From JAWWPG01 sp963820035 (GTDB lineage: Bacteria > Actinomycetota > Actinomycetes > Propionibacteriales > Nocardioidaceae), in assembly GCA_963820035.1 (NCBI GenBank), contig CAWFYK010000005.1, forward strand, positions 1 to 64,000: a stretch of 64,000 nucleotides of DNA. Reading direction: 5' to 3'. The stretch's first letter is position 1. Each line of letters opens with the position of its first letter. Below the pieces are notes generated by a model. That model was not told the DNA's origin. It saw only the letters and a list, made by a program, of their open reading frames with translations, and did no database searches. Shown here piece by piece: positions 49,882 to 57,977 of this stretch. The position numbers were made by a program, and so were the translations under genes.

Positions 49882-51387
49882 ATGACAACGGCTACGGCGG
49901 CCCCGCCGACGGTCGTCAACCACCGAAGGGTCCTCGGTGTCACCTGCCTAGCATTGGCCACCGTGGTGTCGGCAGTCTCGTCGCTCAACGTCGCCCTGCC
50001 GTCATTGGCACACGACACCCATGCGAGCCAGACCCAGCTGACCTGGGTCATCGACGCCTACTCCCTGGTCTTCGCGGCCTTGCTGCTGGTGGCGGGTGCG
50101 GTCGGCGACCGTTATGGCCGCCGGCGCGCGCTGCTCACCGGGCTGGCGATCTTCGGTGTCGGCTCCGCCGCCGCGATGGCGGCAAGCGACGCCGGTCTGC
50201 TGGTCGCGATCCGAGGCGTGCTGGGAGTCGGCGCTGCCCTCGTGATGCCCGCGACGCTGTCCACCCTGACGAGCACCTTCCCTCAGGAGCAGCGTTCTCG
50301 CGCCATCGGCGTCTGGGCCGGGGTCGCTGGGGGCAGTGCCATCCTCGGCCTGCTCAGCTCGGGGCTGCTCCTCGAGGTGTGGTCCTGGCGCTCCGCCTTC
50401 GGCCTCAACATCGCGCTCAGTCTGCTGGCCGTGATCGGCACTCTCCGCGTCATCCCCGAGTCATCCGACCCGGAGGCACCGCCGCTTGACGCCGTGGGCG
50501 CACTGATCACGGTCGCTGGGCTCGGAGCTCTCGTCTACTCGATCATCGAGGCGCCGGAGGCCGGTTGGACGAGCATCCGCACGCTGTTGGGCATTGCGGC
50601 CGGCTTGGCGATCCTCGGTGGCTTCGTCGCGTGGGAGCTCGCTGCCCGGCACCCCCTGCTCGACCCACGGCTGTTCCGTCACCGGGCGTTCGCCGCGGGG
50701 ACGGTCTCGATCACGTTGCAGTTCTTCGCTTTCTTCGGCTTCGTGTTCCTCTCTCTTCAATACCTGCAGCTCGTGCGGGGAGACAGCCCGCTCGTCTCGG
50801 CCCTGAGCCTGGTCCCGATCGCCCTCGCGATGATGCCGTGTGCACGCCTGGCTCCCCGCGTGGCAGCCCGCGTCGGCACCCGGTTGGTGTGCCTTGCTGG
50901 GCTGGTCCTCATCGCCGGCGCGCTCGTGGTCCTCTCGCAGCTCGACAGCAGCAGCTCCTACTGGCTGATGCTCGGCGGCCTGGTTCCGTTGGGGGCAGGG
51001 ATGGGACTGGCGATGACGCCTGCGACCACGGCGGTCACGGGCGCCTTGCCAGCCGCCCAGCAGGGAGTCGGCTCGGCCATGAACGACCTCTCGCGTGAGC
51101 TCGGCGGCGCCCTCGGCATCGCCGTGCTGGGCAGTGTTCTGCAGGCCTCCTACAGAAGCGAGCTGCACCCGACGGGGGTGCCGCACCAGATGGCCGAGCA
51201 GGCTCGATCGTCTCTCGCGCTGGCCAGCCAGCTGGGTGGGCCGGTGGCGCGGCAGGCTCAGACCGCGTTCGCGACGGGGATGCAGACCGCCCTTCTCACC
51301 GCCGCGGCTGTCGTCGCGCTGGCGGCGGTGTCGGTGGCCGCGCTGCTCGCGCGTCAGCAGGACTCAGCTACTCGACAGCCTCGATGA
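49882..51387 (+). CDS. DHA2-family MFS drug exporter (14 helices)
   Basis: A 501-residue proton-driven exporter. Motif A appears as GAVGDRYGRRRALLTGL between helices 2 and 3, motif D1-like LNVALPSLA in helix 1, and motif C-like GAALVMPATLS in helix 5; the 14-helix count fits DHA2. AAGGAGGAG lies just upstream of the ATG. It is divergent from the TetR gene with an operator between. Probable substrates are lipophilic drugs or quaternary compounds. Confidence 0.9.
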   Translation: MTTATAAPPTVVNHRRVLGVTCLALATVVSAVSSLNVALPSLAHDTHASQTQLTWVIDAYSLVFAALLLVAGAVGDRYGRRRALLTGLAIFGVGSAAAMAASDAGLLVAIRGVLGVGAALVMPATLSTLTSTFPQEQRSRAIGVWAGVAGGSAILGLLSSGLLLEVWSWRSAFGLNIALSLLAVIGTLRVIPESSDPEAPPLDAVGALITVAGLGALVYSIIEAPEAGWTSIRTLLGIAAGLAILGGFVAWELAARHPLLDPRLFRHRAFAAGTVSITLQFFAFFGFVFLSLQYLQLVRGDSPLVSALSLVPIALAMMPCARLAPRVAARVGTRLVCLAGLVLIAGALVVLSQLDSSSSYWLMLGGLVPLGAGMGLAMTPATTAVTGALPAAQQGVGSAMNDLSRELGGALGIAVLGSVLQASYRSELHPTGVPHQMAEQARSSLALASQLGGPVARQAQTAFATGMQTALLTAAAVVALAAVSVAALLARQQDSATRQPR

Positions 51388-51479
51388 CCCGCATCTCGCG
51401 CTCGACTCCGTCTCCGAGCACGCATCGCAGGCCCGGCAAGCTCGACGTACGACGCGAGCTTGGCCGGGTCGTGGGCGGC

Positions 51480-52132
51480 CGCGGATGTCGCCGGCGGGTG
51501 GTCCGGCTAGGCAGCAGCACGGGGCTCGGCGACCGGCTGGACACGCTGTTGGACGCCTTGCGGGCCTCCGACGTCGACGTCGACGTCGACGTCGACGTCG
51601 AGCGGACCAGCGCCCCGACCCCGCGTGCGGCTCGACCGCGTACGGGCGGGTCAGCTCGACGCCCCCTTCATCCGGGGCGAAAGTCGGCTAGCGGGCTAGA
51701 GCTCGTACCGGTCTGGCAGGACCCTCTCGTTGTCGCCGTACCGGCCGGCGGTCCAGTCGCGGGCTGGACAAGGTCGAGCTCGCCGATCTCAGGACCTTCC
51801 CGTTGCGGATCGTGTCGCGCCGGCTGAACGCACCCCTCGTCGATGTGGTGATGACGGCATGCACGGCGGCCTGGTTCGAGCCGATCCTCAGACCACCGTC
51901 CACGGAGATCCAGGACGCCTTGGCCGCCATCGGCGCCGGTGCCGGCTGGACCGTGGTCTATGCAGCCCACGCCAGGACGCTGGACCGGGAGAAGGTCGTC
52001 ATCCGGGCGCTGGCTCCTCCCGGGCTTGAGATGACGACGTACCTTGCCGTGCCGGAGGGGCCGTGGTCGCGGGAGCTCGGCGCGCTTCTCCGAGCCTGCG
52101 CCACCGACGAGCACATCGATCACCGCTCGTGA
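51480..52132 (+). pseudogene. LysR-type regulator effector domain, frameshifted
   Basis: Three frames encode successive parts of a LysR substrate-binding domain: VVRLGSSTGLGDRLDTLLDA, then (another frame) VRLDRVRAGQLDAPFIRGES, ending in a TAG, then LELVPVWQDPLVVAVPA, and LADLRTFPLRIVSRRLNAPL followed by VDVVMTACTAAWFEPILRPP and IGAGAGWTVVYAAHAR down to 52132. The helix-turn-helix N-terminus is missing altogether. Apart from this gene and the next pseudogene nothing is found in 51388-52506. Confidence 0.75.
51570..51599 (+). repeat. Hexanucleotide microsatellite (GACGTC) x 5
   Basis: Five perfect copies of GACGTC, each itself a palindrome, occur inside the LysR pseudogene and read as an Asp-Val run. 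The run corresponds to a short DVDV segment in intact relatives, so it has grown by replication slippage. Confidence 0.9.
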
Positions 52133-52199
52133 TCGCTGCGGCTGCCAGAGCTGCCTTGTTCGCCGGCCGTGGAGACCTGACGCTGGGAGGGGCCTGACC

Positions 52200-52506
52200 A
52201 CCGACGCAAGGAGCAGCTGTCACGGCTGGTGGCCGGGCACCCGGACCGCGGAGTCTGGCTCCTGGAGCTCGGGGCCCCAGAGGTCGTGACGGACATCAGG
52301 CACGCTGAGGGACATACGACGTCGTGCTCGAGTCGGTCGGCGGCGACCTGTTCTCCGTCGCCTGGAGCAAGCTCGCCCACCGCGGGTTGTTCGTCTGGAT
52401 GGGTCAGGCCAGCGGCAAGCGTCCTGTTGTGGACTTCTTCGACTGGCGAAGTGGGAGCAACGCAGGTGGCCGAGGTGCTGTTCCGTCAGTCGTCCGGGGC
52501 GTCATC
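52200..52506 (+). pseudogene. Zinc-binding dehydrogenase/quinone reductase remnant
   Basis: Frame 2 reads VAGHPDRGVWLLELGAPEVV TDI (two blocks); after a shift near 52313, frame 3 reads YDVVLESVGGDLFSVAWSKL, then AHRGLFVWMGQASGKRPVVD FFDW. This is the cofactor domain of an MDR NADPH:quinone reductase. The N-terminal catalytic half is missing, and the C-terminus runs directly into the 22-bp repeat array at 52507. Confidence 0.7.
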
Positions 52507-52615
52507 GACCGGCTCGGCGGAAGAAGGTGACGGCTCGGCGGGAAGAACCTGACGGTTCGGCGGGAAGAAGGTGACGGCTCGGCGGAAGAAGGTGACGGGT
52601 CGGCAGGGGTGCGGT
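52507..52615 (-). repeat. 22-bp tandem repeat array, family A, inverted orientation
   Basis: Five copies of GACGGCTCGGCGGGAAGAA plus spacer begin at 52507, 52529, 52551, 52573 and 52594 (spacing 22, 22, 22, 21). The first copy also forms the broken end of the dehydrogenase remnant. The array lies upstream of the GAP-family gene. Confidence 0.9.
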
Positions 52616-52719
52616 CTCACCTAGTGTGGGTGAGGCGCCGGTGCGCCGACCTCGGCAGGCTGGGCGCGAGTCGGCGCCGGGCAACTCTGCTCGCCCCGGC
52701 GCGGCAGGGAAGGGGCGAC

Positions 52720-53391
52720 ATGAGTCAGGTGATCGGCGACATCCTGCCATTGGCGCTCGGGGTCGCCATCAGCCCCATCCCCATCATCGCGACCATCCTG
52801 ATGTTGCTGGCCCCGAAGGCGGGTGGGACGAGCGCGGGCTTCCTGCTGGGCTGGGTGATCGGGATCGCGGCCGCAGCGACCGTCTTCACCGTGATCGCGG
52901 CGACCGCCGGTCTCTCCGGAGCGAGCGAACCATCGTCTGCGGCATCCTGGTTCAAGATCGTGCTGGGAGCGCTGCTGCTCCTGCTCGCCGGCCGCCAGTG
53001 GCGGGGCAGACCCGCACCCGGTGAGACAGCCGCCTTGCCGAAGTGGATGTCGGCGATCGACTCGTTCACGCTCGCGCGAGCGGCCGCTCTCGGCTTCGCC
53101 CTGGCCGCTATCAACCCGAAGAACCTGATTCTCAGCGCGGCGGCCGGGACCGCCATCGGCAGCAGCTCCCTGGTGAACACCACGATGGCGGTGGCCGTCG
53201 CCGTGTTCGTCGTGCTGGCCGCGACCACAGTCGCCATCCCGGTTATCGCCTACGCCCTCGCCAAGGAGCGGATGCGGCATCCGCTGGACGAGCTCAAGGG
53301 CTGGCTGCAGACCAACAACGCAGCCGTGATGGCCGTGCTTCTCTTGGTCATGGGCGTCGTCGTCATCGGCAAGGGCGTCAGTGGTCTCTAG
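52720..53391 (+). CDS. GAP (Sap/GPL addressing) family membrane protein
   Basis: A 223-residue membrane protein with six helices: the opening LPLALGVAISPIPIIATILM matches the GAP/Sap family, whose mycobacterial members help deliver sulfolipids and glycopeptidolipids to the cell surface; the middle NPKNLILSAAAG is also conserved. GAAGGGG lies 4-5 bases before the ATG. It may export or position a lipid. It stands alone between two different repeat arrays. Confidence 0.85.
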   Translation: MSQVIGDILPLALGVAISPIPIIATILMLLAPKAGGTSAGFLLGWVIGIAAAATVFTVIAATAGLSGASEPSSAASWFKIVLGALLLLLAGRQWRGRPAPGETAALPKWMSAIDSFTLARAAALGFALAAINPKNLILSAAAGTAIGSSSLVNTTMAVAVAVFVVLAATTVAIPVIAYALAKERMRHPLDELKGWLQTNNAAVMAVLLLVMGVVVIGKGVSGL

Positions 53392-53401
53392 ACGCACGAC
53401 G

Positions 53402-53562
53402 ATCCGAGACTTTTCACCCCATCATCCGAGACTTTCGGTACGACGATCCGAGACTTTTTACCCCACCATCCGAGACTTTCGGTACGACCATCCGAGACTT
53501 TTTACCCCACCATCCGAGACTTTCGGTACGACGATCCGAGACTTTTCCCCTCACCATCCGAG
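53402..53562 (+). repeat. 22-bp tandem repeat array, family B (two alternating variants)
   Basis: ATCCGAGAC begins at 53402, 53424, 53446, 53468, 53490, 53512 and 53534, and ATCCGAG again at 53556, all exactly 22 bases apart. Two variants alternate: one continues TTTTnACCCCAnC, the other TTTCGGTACGACN, making a 44-base higher-order unit. The sequence is unrelated to family A but the period is identical. The remaining 53563-53733 shows only the leader of the next gene. Confidence 0.95.
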
Positions 53563-53733
53563 CTCCCAGGGCTGCCGCTCGGGGGCGCACTCGTGGCGTG
53601 GACACATGGTCGGGCCAGACAGAGCATCTACTGCACAGGCCCGTCGTGAGCAAGGGACTTTCGGCTCTGCTGAGCGCGACATCGAACGGCGAGGATTGCT
53701 GACGGTAACCTCTCATCCCCACGAAGGAGCAAC

Positions 53734-54243
53734 ATGTCCAAGGCAGATGGTGTGTTCATCTACATCGGCACCTATTCCGACGAGGCCGTGGCGCGCGACG
53801 ACTACGCCATTGTGAAAGAGCTGCACTCCGCCGGCGCAGTGGGCACCTACGACGCCGCCGTGATCACCAAGGACGAGAACGGCAAGGTGCATGTCAACAA
53901 GGACGAGACCTCGACCCGGCATGGCGCGTGGGGCGGGATCGCCGTCGGCGCCGTCGTCGGCATTCTGTTCCCGCCGGCCATCATCGCCTCGGCTGCCGTG
54001 GGCGGCGCTGTCGGCGGGGTCGGCGGCCACCTCTGGAAGGGCATGTCCCGGGCCGACGTCAAGGAGTTCGGCGAGTTGATCGACGTCGGCGAGGCGTGCC
54101 TGCTCGTGGTCGGCGAAAGCACCATCGAGGCAGCTCTCGAGAAGGCGTCGCTCAAGGCGGAGAAGAAGATCGCCAAGCAGCTGGGAGTCAGTGCGAAGGA
54201 CGTGGACGACGCGATCCAGGAAAGCGCCTCCGAGCTCTCCTAG
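53734..54243 (+). CDS. DUF1269-like membrane-associated protein
   Basis: A 169-residue protein with an N-terminal alpha/beta part (GVFIYIGTYSDEAVARDDYA) resembling the ferredoxin-like fold of DUF1269, a glycine-rich membrane hairpin at about 67-98 (VGAVVGILFPPAIIASAAVG), and a C-terminal part with LLVVGESTIEAALEKA. Such proteins are abundant in Actinobacteria and have no known role. GAAGGAG lies upstream of the ATG. It converges on the pump gene, with 18 bases between. Confidence 0.82.
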   Translation: MSKADGVFIYIGTYSDEAVARDDYAIVKELHSAGAVGTYDAAVITKDENGKVHVNKDETSTRHGAWGGIAVGAVVGILFPPAIIASAAVGGAVGGVGGHLWKGMSRADVKEFGELIDVGEACLLVVGESTIEAALEKASLKAEKKIAKQLGVSAKDVDDAIQESASELS

Positions 54244-54261
54244 AGCCCGACTCCGACCTGG

Positions 54262-55875
54262 TCAGCTGCCGCCGTCGTGGTCGGCCCCATTGTCGGCCGC
54301 GTGGTAGCCGGCGACCAGGGTCGCTTCGTCGTCCTTGTGCGGAAAGCAGAAGAAGACGAGGGCGGCCCCGCACGCCACCGCGACGAGGCCTGCGGTGTAG
54401 GCCCAGTTGCTGCCGTCCAGGAATGCGGCCTTTGCTGCTGAGGTGATGGCCTGGGAGTACTTCGGGTACTGCTGGGTCATCGCCTCGGCGCTGGCGAAGG
54501 ACTTCGTCAGCTGCGACTCGGTGGCGTCGGAGACCTGGCTGCCGCCGGGCGCCGCGGCGATGCTTGCGGCGAACGCGGATGCGTAGCCCGCCGTGAGGAG
54601 GGCTCCACAGATCGACTGCATAACCGCGCCGCCGAGGTCGCGCTGGAGGTCGGCTGTGCCGGAGGCCATGCCGACCCGAGTGGTGGGCACAGATCCCGTC
54701 AACGAGTGAGCGGCCGGCGTCGATGCGAAACCCACGCCGATCCCGACGAGCGCATAGGCAAGTCCGATCTCCCAGTACGGCGTCCCCTCCCCCCAGAGCA
54801 GCAGCATCGCGGCGAACCCGACGAACACGACGCCGTACCCGATCAGCAGGGTCAGGCGTGAGCCGATCTCGACCACCAGCCTGGCCGAGAACGGTGCCAC
54901 CACCACAAGCAGCACGGCCGCGGGAAGGGCTGCCGCGCCGGCTTCGACGGTGCTGTAGCCGAGCACGTTCTGCAGGAACTGCTGGCCGACGAAGATCGCT
55001 CCCATCAATGACCCGAAGACGACCATCCCAGCCAGGGCTGCGACCCAGAACGTCGGCCGGGCTGCGATGTGGAGATCGTAGAGCGGATTGGCCACCCGAC
55101 GCTGCCGCATCACGAACGCCACCAGTCCGGCGATCGCGACGATGGCGAGGCAGAGGGCCAGGACGCTGGAGCCGGGGACGACGGCGAAGTTGAGAGCCAG
55201 GATGAGTGCACCGACCAACACCACCGACAGCACGCCGCCCAGGTTGTCGACCGGCTTGGTGTTCTCGTTGACGTGTCCCGGAACCAGGAACCAGCACAGC
55301 ACGAACGCGGAGCCGGCGATCGGGATCGTGAGCAGGAAGACTGAGCCCCACCAGTAGTGCTCCAGCAGCACCCCCGCGACCACAGGGCCGACACCTGCAC
55401 CAAACGCGGCGCCGATACCGGACCACAGCGCGATGGCCTTGGTCCGGGCCGGGCCGCTCCACAGGGCCGCGATCAACGCGAGAGTCGTCGGGTAGCACAG
55501 GCCACCCGTTACCCCGCCGAGGATCCGCGCGGCCACCAGCACGCCCGAGTTCGGGGCGTACGCCGCGAGGATACTCAGCGGAACGGCAGCAGCGGTCCCG
55601 ATGAGCAGCATGAGCTTGCGTCCGTAGCGGTCACCCACGGCGCCCAGATAGAGCACCGACGCCGCCAGACCGAGGCTGTAGCCGACAGCGATCAGGTTCA
55701 GCTGGGTCTGGGAGGCATCGAACGCAGTCCCGATCGTGGGTAGCGCAACGTTCGCGACCGCGAGGTTCACGTTCGCAACCGCTGCGGCCAGGATCAGCCC
55801 TGTCAGGACGAGAAGGGGTTTCGCCGGTGAGACTCCGGAAGTCGACGTGTTGTCGGCGACCGACTGTTCTGTCAC
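54262..55875 (-). CDS. DHA2-family MFS exporter
   Basis: A 537-residue, 14-helix exporter; motif A is GAVGDRYGRKLMLLIG, with NVNLAVANVALPTIGTAFDA in helix 1 and GGVTGGLCYPTTLALIAALW in helix 5. A C-terminal cytoplasmic tail is rich in Asp and His. The GTG at 55875 is preferred to the long frame starting at 56091, which would overlap the divergent DUF389 gene. A perfect 9-base inverted repeat lies upstream at 55904. The substrate is unknown. Confidence 0.88.
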   Translation of the reverse strand: MTEQSVADNTSTSGVSPAKPLLVLTGLILAAAVANVNLAVANVALPTIGTAFDASQTQLNLIAVGYSLGLAASVLYLGAVGDRYGRKLMLLIGTAAAVPLSILAAYAPNSGVLVAARILGGVTGGLCYPTTLALIAALWSGPARTKAIALWSGIGAAFGAGVGPVVAGVLLEHYWWGSVFLLTIPIAGSAFVLCWFLVPGHVNENTKPVDNLGGVLSVVLVGALILALNFAVVPGSSVLALCLAIVAIAGLVAFVMRQRRVANPLYDLHIAARPTFWVAALAGMVVFGSLMGAIFVGQQFLQNVLGYSTVEAGAAALPAAVLLVVVAPFSARLVVEIGSRLTLLIGYGVVFVGFAAMLLLWGEGTPYWEIGLAYALVGIGVGFASTPAAHSLTGSVPTTRVGMASGTADLQRDLGGAVMQSICGALLTAGYASAFAASIAAAPGGSQVSDATESQLTKSFASAEAMTQQYPKYSQAITSAAKAAFLDGSNWAYTAGLVAVACGAALVFFCFPHKDDEATLVAGYHAADNGADHDGGS

Positions 55876-55903
55876 GGCGCTTCGTCCTGACTGGGTTTTC
55901 AGA

Positions 55904-55926
55904 GAAAGCGACTCGGCGTCGCTTTC
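55904..55926. promoter_or_regulatory. Operator-like perfect palindrome in a divergent gap
   Basis: GAAAGCGAC (55904-55912) and GTCGCTTTC (55918-55926) form a perfect 9-base inverted repeat with a 5-base spacer, 29 bases upstream of the pump's GTG and 111 bases before the divergent DUF389 gene. No regulator gene is adjacent, so the binding protein would act in trans. Confidence 0.6.
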
Positions 55927-56036
55927 ACCTGTTTTGATGTGTCTATGCGACCCGAGGACCGAGTGGCATGACAGGGTCAAAAGTCCCCTTATCGGTAGGC
56001 TTATCGCGCATATCGGCTCGCCGCGGAGGAGGAGAC

Positions 56037-56942
56037 ATGGTCGCCCTTCGCGTCTACGTCCCGTCGAGCGCGGTCGATGACGTGCTGACACTGCTGACGG
56101 CCAGCCCCGCAGTCCACCACCTCATGCAGCTCGGACGCAACCCCGACGGCGGCCAGACGCTGATCACCGCCGACGTGGACAGTGGTGCTGTGGACGTTCT
56201 GCTGCCTGAGCTGACAGCGCTCGGGGTGGCGGGGGACGACATCGAGCTCGTCCACCGGGATTCAAGTCGACCAGTGGGTACGACGCGCGCGAGCGACATC
56301 CCGTCGTGGAGCGGGAGTGGCCTCGCCTGGAGCGAGCTGTCCATGACGTCGCGGCAGTACGCCCGCGCCGTGCCCCAGTACCTGGTCGTGATGGCGTGTG
56401 GCGGGGTGATCGCCGCGTTCGGCGTCCTGACCCGCAACGTGATCCTGATCGTCGGCGCGATGGCGATCAGCCCGGACCTGTTGCCGATGTGCGCTTGTTG
56501 TGTAGGCATCGCGGAAGGTCGCCGGCGGCTCGCCGTGCGAGCACTGCTCGCCCTCGTCGTCGGGCTCGCTGTCGCAGCGCTGACAGCGTTCGTCGTGAGC
56601 GCGCTCCTTCGTTGGAACGGCTACCCCCCAGCAACCATCCCGCTCGGGGACGGCGGTCTTGGCGTTCTTCCTCGCGTCAACGTGGCGACCATCGTCGTGG
56701 CCTTCGTGGCGGGGATCGCCGGCATCCTGGCATTCGAGACCCGCTCGAGCTCGGCCGTGGGAGTCGCCATCTCGATCACGACCATCCCGGCGGCGGCCTT
56801 CATCGGAGCCGCCCTCGCCGAGCATGAGTGGGATCCCGCAGCCAGCGCCGTCGCCGTACTCGCAACAAATGTGGCGCTGCTGATTGTTGGCGGAACGCTG
56901 ACCCTATTGGCCCAACGCCGATATCGTCGCCATCGGAGGTAA
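56037..56942 (+). CDS. DUF389 family membrane protein
   Basis: A 301-residue protein: a cytoplasmic N-terminal domain (about 1-100) with MVALRVYVPSSAVDDVLTLL followed by six helices of the DUF389 (TIGR00341) type, including ILIVGAMAISPDLLPMCACC VGIAEGRR in two blocks. The family's function is unknown; it has been proposed to move an anion. GGAGGAGA lies 6-7 bases before the ATG. The aquaporin gene follows 37 bases later on the same strand. Confidence 0.88.
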   Translation: MVALRVYVPSSAVDDVLTLLTASPAVHHLMQLGRNPDGGQTLITADVDSGAVDVLLPELTALGVAGDDIELVHRDSSRPVGTTRASDIPSWSGSGLAWSELSMTSRQYARAVPQYLVVMACGGVIAAFGVLTRNVILIVGAMAISPDLLPMCACCVGIAEGRRRLAVRALLALVVGLAVAALTAFVVSALLRWNGYPPATIPLGDGGLGVLPRVNVATIVVAFVAGIAGILAFETRSSSAVGVAISITTIPAAAFIGAALAEHEWDPAASAVAVLATNVALLIVGGTLTLLAQRRYRRHRR

Positions 56943-56979
56943 CCAACACATCCGTTGGCCCGCCACCGAAGGAGACACC

Positions 56980-57822
56980 ATGAGCGAGTCGCGTGGACAA
57001 CCGCCGAAGGGGCACGGCGACGAGACTGGAGAGCCTCTTGTTGCCTGGCTCGCAGCGCGTGCGGCACCTGCCCGCAGGCGCGAGATCGAGTTCGACGATC
57101 CCCATCTGGAGTATCGGCGGCTCTTCAGCGAGGTGTGGGGGACCTTCCTGCTCGTCACGGTCGCGGCTGGCGGCGGAGTGATCGGAGCCACTGCGTACGG
57201 CGGTGACCTGACGTTGGCCATGAAGGCTCTCGCTCCGGGGATCATGGTGATGGGCATCATCTTCTTTATGGGCACCATCTCCGGCGCCCATCTGAACCCT
57301 GCTGTCACGTTGGCGTTCGCAGCGCGGGGAAACTTCCCGTGGATCCGGGTGCCCGGCTACATCGTGGCGCAGCTCGTAGGCGCCGTGGCGGCATCGTTCG
57401 TCCTGCAGTGGATGTACGGCCACGTGATCAACGGTGCAACCGAACCTGCGGCTCAGGTGAGCACCGGGGTGGCCATCCTCACCGAGGCCCTGTTGACCCT
57501 CGGCCTGGTCAGCGTCATCCTGGGCACCGCGTCGGGCGCTCGGAACATCGGAGCGAACGGCGCCCTCGCCGTCGGTGGTTACATCGGCCTGGTGTCCGTC
57601 TGGGCCGCCCCGGTCACGGGTGCCTCGATGAACCCGGCTCGTTCACTCGGGCCGGACCTGGTGGGGGCCGACCTGAGCCACTACTGGGTCTACCTGATCG
57701 GGCCACTCGTCGGCGCGTTGATCGCCGTCGGGTTCGAGTTCATCCTCAAGGGCAAGGCGACGAAGGCGGGGGCTGACGCAGCTCAGGGCATCCTCGCGCC
57801 GGATGACCCAACCGGCGTCTGA
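56980..57822 (+). CDS. Aquaporin/MIP-family channel
   Basis: A 280-residue channel with both NPA boxes intact: N106-P-A in SGAHLNPAVTLAF and N218-P-A-R in TGASMNPARSLGPDLV. A cytoplasmic N-terminal extension of about 45 residues precedes the first helix, longer than usual. Six helices and two half-helices can be placed. It may pass water or small neutral solutes. GAAGGAG lies before the ATG. It probably shares a message with the DUF389 gene upstream. Confidence 0.92.
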   Translation: MSESRGQPPKGHGDETGEPLVAWLAARAAPARRREIEFDDPHLEYRRLFSEVWGTFLLVTVAAGGGVIGATAYGGDLTLAMKALAPGIMVMGIIFFMGTISGAHLNPAVTLAFAARGNFPWIRVPGYIVAQLVGAVAASFVLQWMYGHVINGATEPAAQVSTGVAILTEALLTLGLVSVILGTASGARNIGANGALAVGGYIGLVSVWAAPVTGASMNPARSLGPDLVGADLSHYWVYLIGPLVGALIAVGFEFILKGKATKAGADAAQGILAPDDPTGV

Positions 57823-57977
57823 CGCCAACCTCGCAAGGCCGGACATCTAACGCCACAAGGAGAAAGAGGCACAGACCTCAGGTAGCGACGCCATCGGTCA
57901 CCGGTGTGATGCAGGACACCGAAAGTTTGCTTGCTCTCGGCTTGCTCGTGCTAGCAGCCGTGGTTACGTTGGAAAAC

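Noticed and set aside
51570..51599. GACGTC run as a regulatory operator cluster
   Set aside because: It lies inside a degraded coding sequence at a natural Asp-Val run, so slippage is the simpler explanation.
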